Assembly (NCBI GenBank): GCA_900765095.1
Contig: CAAFRB010000078.1
Coordinates: forward strand, 1-25,242
Length of the DNA stretch: 25,242 bases
Direction of reading: 5' to 3'
DNA from: Clostridia bacterium
GTDB lineage: Bacteria; Bacillota; Clostridia; TANB77; UBA1234
Numbering within the stretch: the first letter of the stretch is position 1; each line of letters begins with the position of its first letter. A program made the translations under genes and the position numbers. Under the pieces are notes generated by a model. It had not been told where the DNA came from. It saw only the letters and a list, made by a program, of their open reading frames with translations, and ran no database searches. Below are positions 14,174 through 21,694 of this stretch, piece after piece.

Positions 14174-14899
14174 TTACGTCATAATTTTCTCGATAATTTG
14201 GATGTGCTCAGGAAGGTCAACTCCGATTGTATTGTACTCTGTTTCAATCAATTTAATTCTATACCCATGTTCCATCATTCGCAACATCTCAACACCGCAT
14301 TCTGCCTTTTCTAACTCACTTTTGGAATAGTGAAAGAAATTTCTCAGAAAATCAACACGATATCCATACAAGCCAAGGACCCTGTATGCGTTGCCAGTAC
14401 TATATGTGTATGGAATAGGCATTCTAGAAAAGTATAGTGCATAACCATTTAAGTCTGTTACTACTTTAACAACATTTCTATCTCTGAATTCATCCTCCGT
14501 CTTAATCTTAGAACGCAAGCCGACATAATATACCTTATCATCACAAAGTAAAGCATTAATAATTTGTTCAATAGCTCTTGGATCAATCAAAGGTTCATCT
14601 CCTTGAATGTTCAAGAAAAAATCACCCTCAATCTCTTGTGAGGCAAAAGATAATGCTTCAGCACCAGTTGATGCGGGTTTACTACCAAGCCAAACAGGAA
14701 TATCCAATTCTGAACATTTTTCAGCAAGAAATTTGTCCTCAGTCACGACATAAATCTCATCAATTTTGTCAACCTGTCTTGCACGTTCATATACCCACTG
14801 TATCATTGGTTTTCCCAAAATTAATGCAAGAGGTTTACCAGGAAATCTAGTACTATTAAGGCGAGCAGGAATTAATCCAATGATTTTTGGTTTAAACAT
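14174..14899 (-). CDS. CMP-KDO-synthetase-like cytidylyltransferase
   Basis: A 241-residue sugar-acid cytidylyltransferase of the KdsB fold. It has PARLNSTRFPGKPL at 11-24 (CTP-binding loop), GKPMIQWVYERA, STGAEA at 77-82, NIQGDEPLI at 97-105 and SRMPIPY. True KdsB has TGTDR where this has TGAEA, so the acceptor may not be KDO. Similar enzymes activate sialic-acid-like sugars or other acids and phosphates as CMP or CDP derivatives. ATG at 14899 is preferred: the GGGGGG ribosome binding site sits nine bases upstream, while an ATG nearer to it has no spacing. It overlaps the upstream gene by eight bases. Gram-positive hosts have no LPS, so the product probably decorates a surface polymer. Confidence 0.82.
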   Translation of the reverse strand: MFKPKIIGLIPARLNSTRFPGKPLALILGKPMIQWVYERARQVDKIDEIYVVTEDKFLAEKCSELDIPVWLGSKPASTGAEALSFASQEIEGDFFLNIQGDEPLIDPRAIEQIINALLCDDKVYYVGLRSKIKTEDEFRDRNVVKVVTDLNGYALYFSRMPIPYTYSTGNAYRVLGLYGYRVDFLRNFFHYSKSELEKAECGVEMLRMMEHGYRIKLIETEYNTIGVDLPEHIQIIEKIMT

Positions 14900-15917
14900 G
14901 ATGAACATCCCCCCTCTGTCTATTAACAAACTTTTTTAAAACATCTTCAACACCATCATTTTGAATCTGATTATCCGTAATATGCATGATAATGTCATAA
15001 TAGTAATCACGAATTCTATTTTGGTATTTATCACGAATAAATTTTTTCATTGTCATAGTAACTTTAGATTGAGGCAATCCCGTTAAAGGTTTCAATCTAA
15101 AATCAGGATGAAGTATCATGAGTTGTACTACTAAAACGTTACAGGATCCAAATTGCCAGCCACCACACCGCATCGAATTAATTAAATGTTGATATTTTAA
15201 ATCCAATTTATACTTTGCAATATCGTCCGTCGCATACACATCATAAATGAACTTTTGAAGTTCATCTCCGTTTAATGCATACACTACATTTCCCATATAT
15301 TCCACATCTTTACTAAAGTGTGAAATATCACTAATAATGTCACTAATACAACACTCAGCAGGTGGCCAAAGAATGCAGTAATACGGCAAATTACATTTTT
15401 TCATAATCTCATCATATTTTTTCAAAATAATCACAATTTCTTCTTCAGAAAATCCATTATCCTTAAACCAATCAACTCCATAATATCTTCTTTGTTGTCT
15501 AAGATTGAAAATCTTGACTGGAACGCTCTTAATGTCGTGATATAATGCTAGTGCTAGTCGATGTGCCCCATCATGAACAGAATAGTCCAAGTCAGTTTTT
15601 ACCCACGACTGTAAATCCATTCCAGATTCAAAAGATAGAATTAACTGTTTAAAGCGTTCCGTCCAATCTTCTCCCACACGTTTTATTTGCATCTTTTTAT
15701 ACAATACAAACCCAAAATCGTTCTTATTATAATAGTTTTCTACTGCTAGATACTTAACCACAATATCTAACCCATTATATTCACCATTATAATATTGTGC
15801 CAAGAACAAATCATTAGTTCTAATCATCCGACAGGTACTCTCTCCCCCCTCGGCTTGCTGAAAACATGGATAGTCAGTTAAAATTCCAGTCTCTCTGATA
15901 TACTTATCAAGCCACAT
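14892..15917 (-). CDS. ParB/SbnI-like domain protein, possible small-molecule kinase
   Basis: A 341-residue protein. At residues 115-122, HDGAHRLA followed by ALYHDIKSVPVKIF is the ParB-like nucleotide-binding pattern (DGxHR, then IPV), as in SbnI/SerK-type free serine kinases. The C-terminal half, including LWPPAECC around residue 183, is unknown to me. GGAGGTG seven bases before ATG 15917 fixes the start; the longer frame to 15971 overlaps the upstream gene. It lies between the aldolase fusion (16-base gap) and the cytidylyltransferase (8-base overlap), so it should act in the same pathway, perhaps phosphorylating a substrate. It uses CGG twice (15168-15170 and 15828-15830), unlike the AT-rich genes here. 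Confidence 0.6.
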   Translation of the reverse strand: MWLDKYIRETGILTDYPCFQQAEGGESTCRMIRTNDLFLAQYYNGEYNGLDIVVKYLAVENYYNKNDFGFVLYKKMQIKRVGEDWTERFKQLILSFESGMDLQSWVKTDLDYSVHDGAHRLALALYHDIKSVPVKIFNLRQQRRYYGVDWFKDNGFSEEEIVIILKKYDEIMKKCNLPYYCILWPPAECCISDIISDISHFSKDVEYMGNVVYALNGDELQKFIYDVYATDDIAKYKLDLKYQHLINSMRCGGWQFGSCNVLVVQLMILHPDFRLKPLTGLPQSKVTMTMKKFIRDKYQNRIRDYYYDIIMHITDNQIQNDGVEDVLKKFVNRQRGDVHHV

Positions 15918-15933
15918 ATTACAACACCTCCAA

Positions 15934-17706
15934 TTAATCGCTAGAAGAAATTCTTGCAATAACATCTTCACAGAAACGTCCCCTGTATTCTGCTGGTATT
16001 CTTTTTATTAACTTTTCAATTTCAGACAAGCAAAAGCCATGATTCATCAAGTATTCGGCGTAGCTTCTATGTACATTTTCAAAGGCACTAATGCTATATG
16101 CAAAATCCTTTGACCAATTCAATTGTTCTTTTAGCCGAGGAATATCATTTTCAATCAAACGATAAATATATTCCATGCTATACCTTTCCTTACACATCAA
16201 GTTAATGTAATAAGTTACTATTTCTGTTCGAAGATTTCCTGGTGATTTTCCTAGTCCTGAAATAGAAGTATCGATAATAATTGTTCCATCAAAACTATTA
16301 GTTTCAATAAACGTCTGTGCTGAAGCAAATGAAAGATCCAAGTTGTCATGCAGGTGAATCCCTTTTTGGATATTTCTATTCAAAAGGTGATTTAATAAGT
16401 TTAACTTATTTCTGAAGTCTTTGTTAAGAAGAACTCCAAAAGTATCTACAATAGAAAACACATCCGGATTAATTCTATTGACTTTTTTTATAAGTTCTAT
16501 AACTTGCTCGTTTGTATAATGAGAAAAATTAATCGGATTTACAGAGCAGAGATAACCTTTAGATTTAACAATCTCGCAGTACTGAATTCCCTGTTCAATC
16601 AAATCATTATGGAAAGAAACGCGAATCATCTTAACTTTTCCTTTACAAGGTTCAAGTTTAGATATGTCAAACTTATCAACCTGCGTCATCAACGATATAA
16701 TACTTTCTCCAGTATCAACTTGCTCTAGGAATCTTTCAGCATCAAAGACATTCGGATAAATTGCTATGTCTTCATCATAACTCACATCATGAAGGAAACC
16801 GATTTCAATGATATCTACTTTTGCTTTTGAGAGCATTTCAATAAATCTCTTTATAACACCTCTACCAAAACAAGATTGGTTAAGATGACCACCATCTCTC
16901 AAAGAGCAGTCTAAAACTTTGACATTTTGATAGTTAATTCTGTCCTCTTCAAGATTGAAATAATGGCATAAAAATTTTGCTACCCCATCATCTTCGTTAG
17001 ATGTTGTAATAAAATCAATTGTTTCAATCAATTCAGTGACAGAATTCTCCATTCTAACACCAATGTCAGCATTCCTTAATGTCATATAATCTGTAATATC
17101 ATCTCCAAAAGCCATAATAGAATATCCTTGTCCAATGATTTCCTTCAATTTCTGAATCCCGTACCACTTATCAGAATTTGGTGGCATAATACGAATTGTG
17201 TTCTTATCCCTAGAAAAAGTTGTAGAAAGGTCATACATCGCTATTTGTGCTTTAAATGAAGAATATGTGTTTGAATTACATCTGATAATTAGCTTGTAAC
17301 TTTCTAACATTCTTACAAAACTAATACTAGCATGTTGTGAACTCAAGAAACTCGTATCTTTTTGATTAATACACAAAGAAGTAAACAGACCTTCGTTAAC
17401 AATTCTATCAGTATACTTTGCAATATTGTCAATAACATTTTTCGATATATTCATTGGAATAGCTCTATTCCATAATATATCCTGCTCTCGATTACACAGT
17501 AAATTTCCATTAAATGCACAAATATAATCCGCATCAATTTCTTGAGCAAAATCAAGACATCTCATATAGCTTCTCGCAGTATTAACTACAATTTTGTGCC
17601 CTAATCCCTGACATTTCCGTAAAATCTGCTTTGTAAACGTTGAAATACTCTTGTCATTTCTTAGCAACGTATCATCCAAATCAACAACAATTAGATACTT
17701 TTTCAT
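15934..17706 (-). CDS. HAD phosphatase - DRE-TIM aldolase fusion
   Basis: A 590-residue two-domain enzyme. Residues 1-255 are a Cof/type IIB HAD hydrolase: DLDDT at 9-13, the Thr of NTARS, and GDDITD at 201-206. Residues 260-590 are an HMGL-like DRE-TIM metallo-aldolase: LDCSLRDGG at 265-273, EIGF, HLHD at 451-454 (metal His-x-His) and GLGKSPGN at 484-491. Members of the second family join or split pyruvate or acetyl-CoA with aldehydes or ketoacids. Joined to a phosphatase and followed by a KdsB-like enzyme, it could form a phosphorylated 2-keto acid and then dephosphorylate it, as KdsA and KdsC do for KDO. ATG at 17706 follows AAGGAG; an earlier GTG lies inside that site. Two CGG codons (16135, 17617) read through normally. 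Confidence 0.8.
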   Translation of the reverse strand: MKKYLIVVDLDDTLLRNDKSISTFTKQILRKCQGLGHKIVVNTARSYMRCLDFAQEIDADYICAFNGNLLCNREQDILWNRAIPMNISKNVIDNIAKYTDRIVNEGLFTSLCINQKDTSFLSSQHASISFVRMLESYKLIIRCNSNTYSSFKAQIAMYDLSTTFSRDKNTIRIMPPNSDKWYGIQKLKEIIGQGYSIMAFGDDITDYMTLRNADIGVRMENSVTELIETIDFITTSNEDDGVAKFLCHYFNLEEDRINYQNVKVLDCSLRDGGHLNQSCFGRGVIKRFIEMLSKAKVDIIEIGFLHDVSYDEDIAIYPNVFDAERFLEQVDTGESIISLMTQVDKFDISKLEPCKGKVKMIRVSFHNDLIEQGIQYCEIVKSKGYLCSVNPINFSHYTNEQVIELIKKVNRINPDVFSIVDTFGVLLNKDFRNKLNLLNHLLNRNIQKGIHLHDNLDLSFASAQTFIETNSFDGTIIIDTSISGLGKSPGNLRTEIVTYYINLMCKERYSMEYIYRLIENDIPRLKEQLNWSKDFAYSISAFENVHRSYAEYLMNHGFCLSEIEKLIKRIPAEYRGRFCEDVIARISSSD

Positions 17707-17726
17707 TATTTTCACTCCTTTATTCC

Positions 17727-17748
17727 GATATTTTTAGTTAAAAATATC
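17727..17748. promoter_or_regulatory. 22-bp palindrome in the cassette leader
   Basis: Perfect arms GATATTTTTA and TAAAAATATC around GT, between the promoter (17773-17801) and the ribosome binding site of the aldolase-fusion gene. It fits a repressor operator or a short leader hairpin. Confidence 0.5.
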
Positions 17749-17772
17749 CTTTTATATGATTTAACCACGTTT

Positions 17773-17801
17773 AATTTAACACAGCTTATTAAAAAAGTCA
17801 A
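17773..17801 (-). promoter_or_regulatory. Likely promoter of the three-gene cassette
   Basis: On the minus strand TTGACT (17796-17801), 17-base spacer, TAAATT (17773-17778). Confidence 0.55.
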
Positions 17802-17828
17802 TTTATTACGTTAATTTTTATAATTTAA

Positions 17829-17857
17829 TTGATTTGTTTTACTTTTCTTGATATAAT
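17829..17857 (+). promoter_or_regulatory. Sigma-A promoter of the first Nudix gene
   Basis: TTGATT (17829-17834), 17-base spacer ending TTGA, perfect TATAAT (17852-17857). About 60 bases around it (17822-17881) recur with roughly 85% identity at 19160-19219. Confidence 0.75.
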
Positions 17858-17888
17858 CACAACATATTAAATAAAAAGGTGAAATTAT

Positions 17889-18374
17889 ATGAAAGATATA
17901 GAATTTAAAACAGAAACGCAAAAATTCAAGTATCGTGTAAACGGACTTGTAATTAATAATGGAAAACTATTAACTTTAGTTATGAGAAATAAAACCTCAT
18001 ACTGTCTGCCAGGAGGTCATGTGGAACTTGGAGAAGATTCAAGAAGTGCAATAATTCGTGAAATGGAAGAAGAGATAAATACTTCAGTTACAATTGATAA
18101 AGAAATTGCAATTGTTGAAAACTTCTATATAGACAAAAATAATTTCAATACACACGAAATAAGCTATTACTATACTGTTATTCCAAATGACTGGGATCAA
18201 ATTCCAACTACTGACTATACAAGAACCGAAAACGATAAAGGGGAGATTAAAGAACATAATTTTGTATGGATAGACCTTAACAATGTAAATGATTACGATT
18301 TAAGGCCAAATTATCTAAAACAAAAACTGCTAAATAACAATTATAATTTTGAGCATCTCATCATAAAAGAGTAA
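17889..18374 (+). CDS. Nudix hydrolase
   Basis: A 161-residue Nudix-fold pyrophosphohydrolase. The Nudix box begins at GGHVELGED and continues REMEEE; the Gly near the end of the consensus (REUxEExGU) is replaced (EEEINT). The metal-binding Glu residues are present. Substrate cannot be told; enzymes of this size often clean up nucleoside or sugar-nucleotide diphosphates. AAGGTG lies upstream of the ATG and a good promoter at 17829-17857. It is divergent from the aldolase cassette and convergent with a second Nudix gene at 18400-18915; the two share little beyond the box. Confidence 0.88.
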   Translation: MKDIEFKTETQKFKYRVNGLVINNGKLLTLVMRNKTSYCLPGGHVELGEDSRSAIIREMEEEINTSVTIDKEIAIVENFYIDKNNFNTHEISYYYTVIPNDWDQIPTTDYTRTENDKGEIKEHNFVWIDLNNVNDYDLRPNYLKQKLLNNNYNFEHLIIKE

Positions 18375-18377
18375 ATT

Positions 18378-18417
18378 AAAGCTGATATGTAGTCTTTTAT
18401 TACATACCAGCTTTTTT
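18378..18417 (+). terminator. Terminator of the first Nudix gene
   Basis: Stem AAAGCTG plus ATGTA with TACAT plus CAGCTTT (18378-18391 with 18401-18414), then six T. The 3' arm overlaps the last codons and stop of the convergent Nudix gene. Confidence 0.75.
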
Positions 18418-18915
18418 ATCGGCAATTAATTTAAACAGTAAATCTTTATAAAGATTTACAGATGAAACAAATTGTTTTTCATCAATCAATCTTAAAACTT
18501 TTTCTTTAGAAGTCCATTCAACACTTTCAACTTCTTCGTCTTGCAATGACAATAATGAAATATCAAAATCATCTTCTAATAAATACACATCTACAAAGTC
18601 TACTTTTCTCTTTATTGAAAACAGTAATTCTATTTTTCTTTCATCTAAATCGATTGAAAGCTCCTCCTTCAGTTCCCTTTTTGCTCCTTTCAATGAGTCT
18701 TCATTTAAAGCAACGGCACCACCTGTAAATCCCCATTTTCCTGGATGCCTTTTTAAGTTTTCTTTTCTTTTTTGAATTAGGAACTCTCCTTTGCTATTCA
18801 TAATCCATATATTAACCGAAAGTTTGTATTCTCCTTTTTGAGGTTCTTCTTCTTCTCTAATTATTGTTCTATTAATTTTTTTTCTTTTATTATCGTATAA
18901 ATCCAGTAATTCCAT
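18400..18915 (-). CDS. Nudix hydrolase (isopentenyl-diphosphate-isomerase-like layout)
   Basis: A 171-residue Nudix protein. An N-terminal ELLDLYDNKRKKINR segment precedes the Nudix fold, with KWGFTGGAVALNEDSLKGAKRELKEEL as the box (G, E, REL-EE pattern, quoted here by its core GGAVALNED and KRELKEEL). The YDNKR start and the QKRKENLKRHPGKWG strand recall the YfcD/IDI-like subgroup, but the catalytic Cys of true isomerase is not evident. Probably a nucleotide-derivative hydrolase. A weak promoter (TTTTCA, 17 bases, TATAGT) is at 18944-18972. AAAGGA lies 12 bases before the ATG, a long spacing. Confidence 0.86.
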   Translation of the reverse strand: MELLDLYDNKRKKINRTIIREEEEPQKGEYKLSVNIWIMNSKGEFLIQKRKENLKRHPGKWGFTGGAVALNEDSLKGAKRELKEELSIDLDERKIELLFSIKRKVDFVDVYLLEDDFDISLLSLQDEEVESVEWTSKEKVLRLIDEKQFVSSVNLYKDLLFKLIADKKAGM

Positions 18916-18943
18916 GCTAATATTATTTCCTTTCTTGAATACT

Positions 18944-18972
18944 ACTATAACATAAATTTATATTATTGAAAA
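18944..18972 (-). promoter_or_regulatory. Possible promoter of the second Nudix gene
   Basis: On the minus strand TTTTCA (18967-18972), 17-base spacer, TATAGT (18944-18949). Confidence 0.4.
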
Positions 18973-19092
18973 CATTTTTCTAACTAATTATAACAAACGT
19001 TTCAACACTACGTGATATCTGAAATTTTTGATGTTTATCAAATGTTCTCACAGACAAACGTAATCCCACTATATACAACACATTTCAAAAGA

Positions 19093-19146
19093 AACAAAAC
19101 GAAAGCATACTTGGAATCGCACACGCTGTAAGCATAGAGCTATAGC
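19093..19146 (+). repeat. 54-bp direct repeat, right copy (orphan spoVAD 3' end)
   Basis: Perfect copy of 13417-13470 with no spoVAD upstream of it. It lies in the gene-free stretch 18916-19287, which otherwise holds the second Nudix promoter, a copy of the first Nudix promoter and the terminator of the next gene. Confidence 0.95.
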
Positions 19147-19159
19147 CTGTGCTTTTCGC

Positions 19160-19219
19160 AATTTAATTGATTTATTCTACTTTTCTTGATATAATTACCG
19201 CATATTAGACAAAAGGGCG
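19160..19219 (+). repeat. Duplicate of the Nudix promoter region, without a gene
   Basis: About 85% identical to 17822-17881. It keeps TTGATT (19167-19172), a 17-base spacer and TATAAT (19190-19195), but no ORF follows on the plus strand; the hairpin at 19243-19278 comes next. AAAAGGGCGG occurs twice downstream (19211 and 19244). Confidence 0.7.
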
Positions 19220-19242
19220 GGACGCAACGCACAAACCCCAGA

Positions 19243-19278
19243 AAAAGGGCGGAAAATCGAAGATTTTCTGCCCCTTTT
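19243..19278 (-). terminator. Terminator of the 19288-20331 gene
   Basis: Stem of about 16 bp (19243-19258 with 19262-19278, one bulge, one G-U), loop GAA/TTC, then five T on the minus strand. It begins about ten bases after the stop codon. The same hairpin would also stop a plus-strand RNA from the promoter at 19167. Confidence 0.75.
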
Positions 19279-19287
19279 ACGTTATAT

Positions 19288-20331
19288 TTACTCAATTATG
19301 AGATATCTTTCACCATGAGGAAAACTCCTAAGCCAATCAAGATAATTATTCTTAATTACAGCCTTATATCTATATTGTACCCCATCAAAGAACCATTCGA
19401 ACTGTGCATAATCAGTATTCGTTTCCTGAATCTGCAAATACACCTGATAAAGCGAAATCGTCCTGTATGGCACTTCGATACTACCAAATCCGAAATTCAC
19501 AAGTTTTCTAAAGCCTTCTCTCGTCAGAGTAAACTCGACGAAATCAGTATCACTTGCAGAATTAACAGTAATGGTATTATTATCAGCAGTAATTTCAACG
19601 TTTCCTACATTGGCCCTGCCATTCAAAATCAGCTCATCAACCACGTAATCATCAAACGAGAATTTAACAATATCTCCCTGATTATTCACTACTACAGGAG
19701 CCCGTGTAGGCTCAAGAGTTGCAATAGGCAGTTCAGTAGCAAAAACACTATCCGTAACTTCATCACTATTGTCAGAGTTATCATTGCTCAAATTATAACT
19801 CAACTCCGCTTCATTTGGATTAGGCGTATACATCGGTGACAATGTAGGCGTCAAGATTGGCGTCAAAGTCACACTTGGTGTCTGCGAAAGTGCATCCACG
19901 AAAATGCTACTCTCTGCCGTTTCAGACTTCGTAATTTCAAGACTCGGTGCAGGAGTATTCACTCCAAGCTTAGATTTATCAGCGTTTTGCTGGTCATCTT
20001 CAAGAAGCGATTCTGTATTTTCTAACGTGTTTTCATCCACATTGCTATCAGGAGTGTCTTCAAGATTTTCTTCTGTATTTACAGCATTTCCAGCCAAATC
20101 TTCTTCATGCTTAAGCATTTCAGCGTCAATCTCATTAGAATTATGGGCATCGCCCTGGCCTGCGTTTTCATTCTCAATTCCGTTCAACCAAGGAATCGAA
20201 ATGCCTGGCAAAAAGCCAAAGAATGAGCCTAGCCAGTTGAAAACACCCAAAAGCCAAGAAACCACCAGCACCACGATTACCACCAAAGCCACCTTCAACA
20301 ACCGTTTCAGCCACTTGAGTCCTTTCCTCAT
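19288..20331 (-). CDS. Unknown membrane-anchored protein with a Ser/Thr/Pro linker
   Basis: A 347-residue protein with a basic N-terminus (MRKGLKWLKRLLK), one membrane helix at about 13-35, then a long acidic, Asn/Asp/Glu/Ser-rich low-complexity region (about 50-140), a Thr/Pro-rich linker (about 148-170, TPSVTLTPILTPT) and a C-terminal globular part from about 215, rich in beta-strands and aromatic residues. It is probably held in the membrane with the globular part outside. Not recognised as a family. AAAGGAGG precedes the ATG, but a hairpin covers it (20343-20360). GC content is much higher than its neighbours (about half by eye at 19861-19920), and CGG is used twice. Confidence 0.7.
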   Translation of the reverse strand: MRKGLKWLKRLLKVALVVIVVLVVSWLLGVFNWLGSFFGFLPGISIPWLNGIENENAGQGDAHNSNEIDAEMLKHEEDLAGNAVNTEENLEDTPDSNVDENTLENTESLLEDDQQNADKSKLGVNTPAPSLEITKSETAESSIFVDALSQTPSVTLTPILTPTLSPMYTPNPNEAELSYNLSNDNSDNSDEVTDSVFATELPIATLEPTRAPVVVNNQGDIVKFSFDDYVVDELILNGRANVGNVEITADNNTITVNSASDTDFVEFTLTREGFRKLVNFGFGSIEVPYRTISLYQVYLQIQETNTDYAQFEWFFDGVQYRYKAVIKNNYLDWLRSFPHGERYLIIE

Positions 20332-20342
20332 ACATACAACCT

Positions 20343-20360
20343 CCTTTAAATTTTTAAAGG
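20343..20360 (-). promoter_or_regulatory. Hairpin covering the ribosome binding site
   Basis: CCTTTAAA and TTTAAAGG pair around two bases in the leader of the 19288-20331 gene; the 3' arm includes the AAAGG of its AAAGGAGG site. The stem is AU-rich and weak. Confidence 0.45.
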
Positions 20361-20390
20361 ACCACTCTCTTCTCTCATCCGTACGCGTAT

Positions 20391-20419
20391 ATTATATATC
20401 AAACAAAGAGTGAGGTCAA
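20391..20419 (-). promoter_or_regulatory. Sigma-A promoter of the 19288-20331 gene
   Basis: On the minus strand TTGACC (20414-20419), 17-base spacer, perfect TATAAT (20391-20396). It lies just after the tagD stop. Confidence 0.75.
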
Positions 20420-20452
20420 CATAATGTTTATGCTTTGCCACGTAACCTCTAC

Positions 20453-20884
20453 TTATCTCTTTAATAAATTATTTTTTTCTGCGGATGGTTCGCCTAACTT
20501 AAGTTCTTCTTTTATTTTAGTCGTCGATATATTTTCGGTTCTATCTAAATAAACAACATCACAGTACTTCTTTAATGCTTCAAAGTTAGGATTACCAGCC
20601 CAGTCACTTCCCATGACGACAACATCCACCTTATACTCTTGCACATCATTTATCTTCTGCTCCCAATTTTTTTCTGGAATTACTAAATCCACATATCTAA
20701 TACTTTCTAGCATTTCTTTTCTAGTTTCATAATTATGATATGCTTTTTTCCCTTTTACTGCATTAAATTCATCTGTTGAGAGTGCAACTATAAGGTAATC
20801 CCCTAAAGCTTTTGCCCTTTTTAATAATCTAATATGTCCATAGTGCAACAAATCATACGTTCCATACGTTAATACTCTTTTCAT
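20453..20884 (-). CDS. tagD: Glycerol-3-phosphate cytidylyltransferase (TagD)
   Basis: Makes CDP-glycerol from CTP and glycerol 3-phosphate for teichoic-acid-type polymers. It shows TYGTYDLLHYGHIRLL near the N-terminus with the HxGH nucleotide-binding motif, GSDWAGN, and the ENISTTKIK motif (RTxxISTT) near the end. The 143 residues are slightly longer than Bacillus TagD (129). It overlaps the preceding TagF-like gene by four bases (ATGA), so the donor-making enzyme and the polymerase are coupled. Last gene of the wall/capsule operon in this window; no clear terminator follows. Confidence 0.94.
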   Translation of the reverse strand: MKRVLTYGTYDLLHYGHIRLLKRAKALGDYLIVALSTDEFNAVKGKKAYHNYETRKEMLESIRYVDLVIPEKNWEQKINDVQEYKVDVVVMGSDWAGNPNFEALKKYCDVVYLDRTENISTTKIKEELKLGEPSAEKNNLLKR

Positions 20885-21657
20885 ACTTTCTCATCACCTC
20901 TATATTTCATTTTTTCTAATATCCAGTCAGCTGTGTGCATAGCCGAATTTCCATCATTATAGTCAGAACACTTCTCTAAGTAACTTTGTATTTCAAACAA
21001 ATATTCCTTTTCATTATAGCTATCCACACACGCAAGCAGTTCCTCTATATTGTTACCTCTTCGAAATGGTAAATTATAATACTCTTGTGATAAGCCTCGT
21101 AGTTTTTTATATATTTCCAAATCAGGCGAATACAAAAAAACAATTTTATTAAGCAGCAAGAAGTTAAACATTATAGAAGAATAATCAGATATCAAGCAAT
21201 CCGCTGCAAGTACCAACTCTTGAACATCTGGATAAGAAGATAAATTCATAACATTATCATCAAAATGAATTTTCAAGTCCATTGATTTTACATTTGGGTG
21301 CATCCTTACAAGAAAAACACATTTCTTATTAAAGGTTTTTTCAATTTCTTTTATCAACTTCTCATAATCTTCAATATAAAATTCCATTGAATTGTCATCT
21401 CTGAAAGTTGGCGCATATAAAACTATAAAATCCTTATCCGACAAATTTAACTTATTTCTTATTTCATGACAAAGCTTAAGATTCCTTTTATTTCTTATTA
21501 AAACATCGTTACAAGGTAAACCATATCTTAAAATTTCAGCATTAGAATTCAAGTAAAAAGCTCTCTTTATAACATTCTCCTGTATTTGGCTATCAGCTAT
21601 AATTCCATCTGTTATCTCTCCGTCATATTTAGCTTCTCTAACATATTGTGCACTCAA
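20881..21657 (-). CDS. CDP-glycerol glycerophosphotransferase (TagF/TagB-like), C-terminal fragment
   Basis: Catalytic part of a CDP-glycerol:polyglycerophosphate transferase. It has IIADS, then ILRYGLPCNDVL, VLYAPTFRDD, VFLVRMHPN, the UDP/CDP-binding CLISDYSSIMFNFLLL and a C-terminal NSAMHTADWIL. The homologous reading begins further upstream than the ATG at 21657: the same frame continues to about 21727 as GQIYLQTWHAS with the family's QTWH motif. The N-terminal part is in another frame (21695-22084). Removing one base yields a single 400-residue protein. Works with TagD next door. Confidence 0.9.
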   Translation of the reverse strand: MSAQYVREAKYDGEITDGIIADSQIQENVIKRAFYLNSNAEILRYGLPCNDVLIRNKRNLKLCHEIRNKLNLSDKDFIVLYAPTFRDDNSMEFYIEDYEKLIKEIEKTFNKKCVFLVRMHPNVKSMDLKIHFDDNVMNLSSYPDVQELVLAADCLISDYSSIMFNFLLLNKIVFLYSPDLEIYKKLRGLSQEYYNLPFRRGNNIEELLACVDSYNEKEYLFEIQSYLEKCSDYNDGNSAMHTADWILEKMKYRGDEKV

Positions 21658-21694
21658 ATTGTCTTCCGCATCTTTTTCTATATACTTAAGAGGC

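Noticed and set aside
14174..14899. True KDO synthesis for LPS
   Set aside because: The genome type is a spore-forming Firmicute without LPS, kdsA is absent, and the KdsB motif TGTDR is changed to TGAEA.
18400..18915. Isopentenyl-diphosphate isomerase
   Set aside because: The start of the protein is reminiscent, but the catalytic Cys motif is not evident; only Nudix hydrolase is supported.
13470..19092. Integrase, transposase or phage genes that would explain the 54-bp repeat
   Set aside because: No frame in the block resembles a recombinase, so mobility is inferred only from the repeat.
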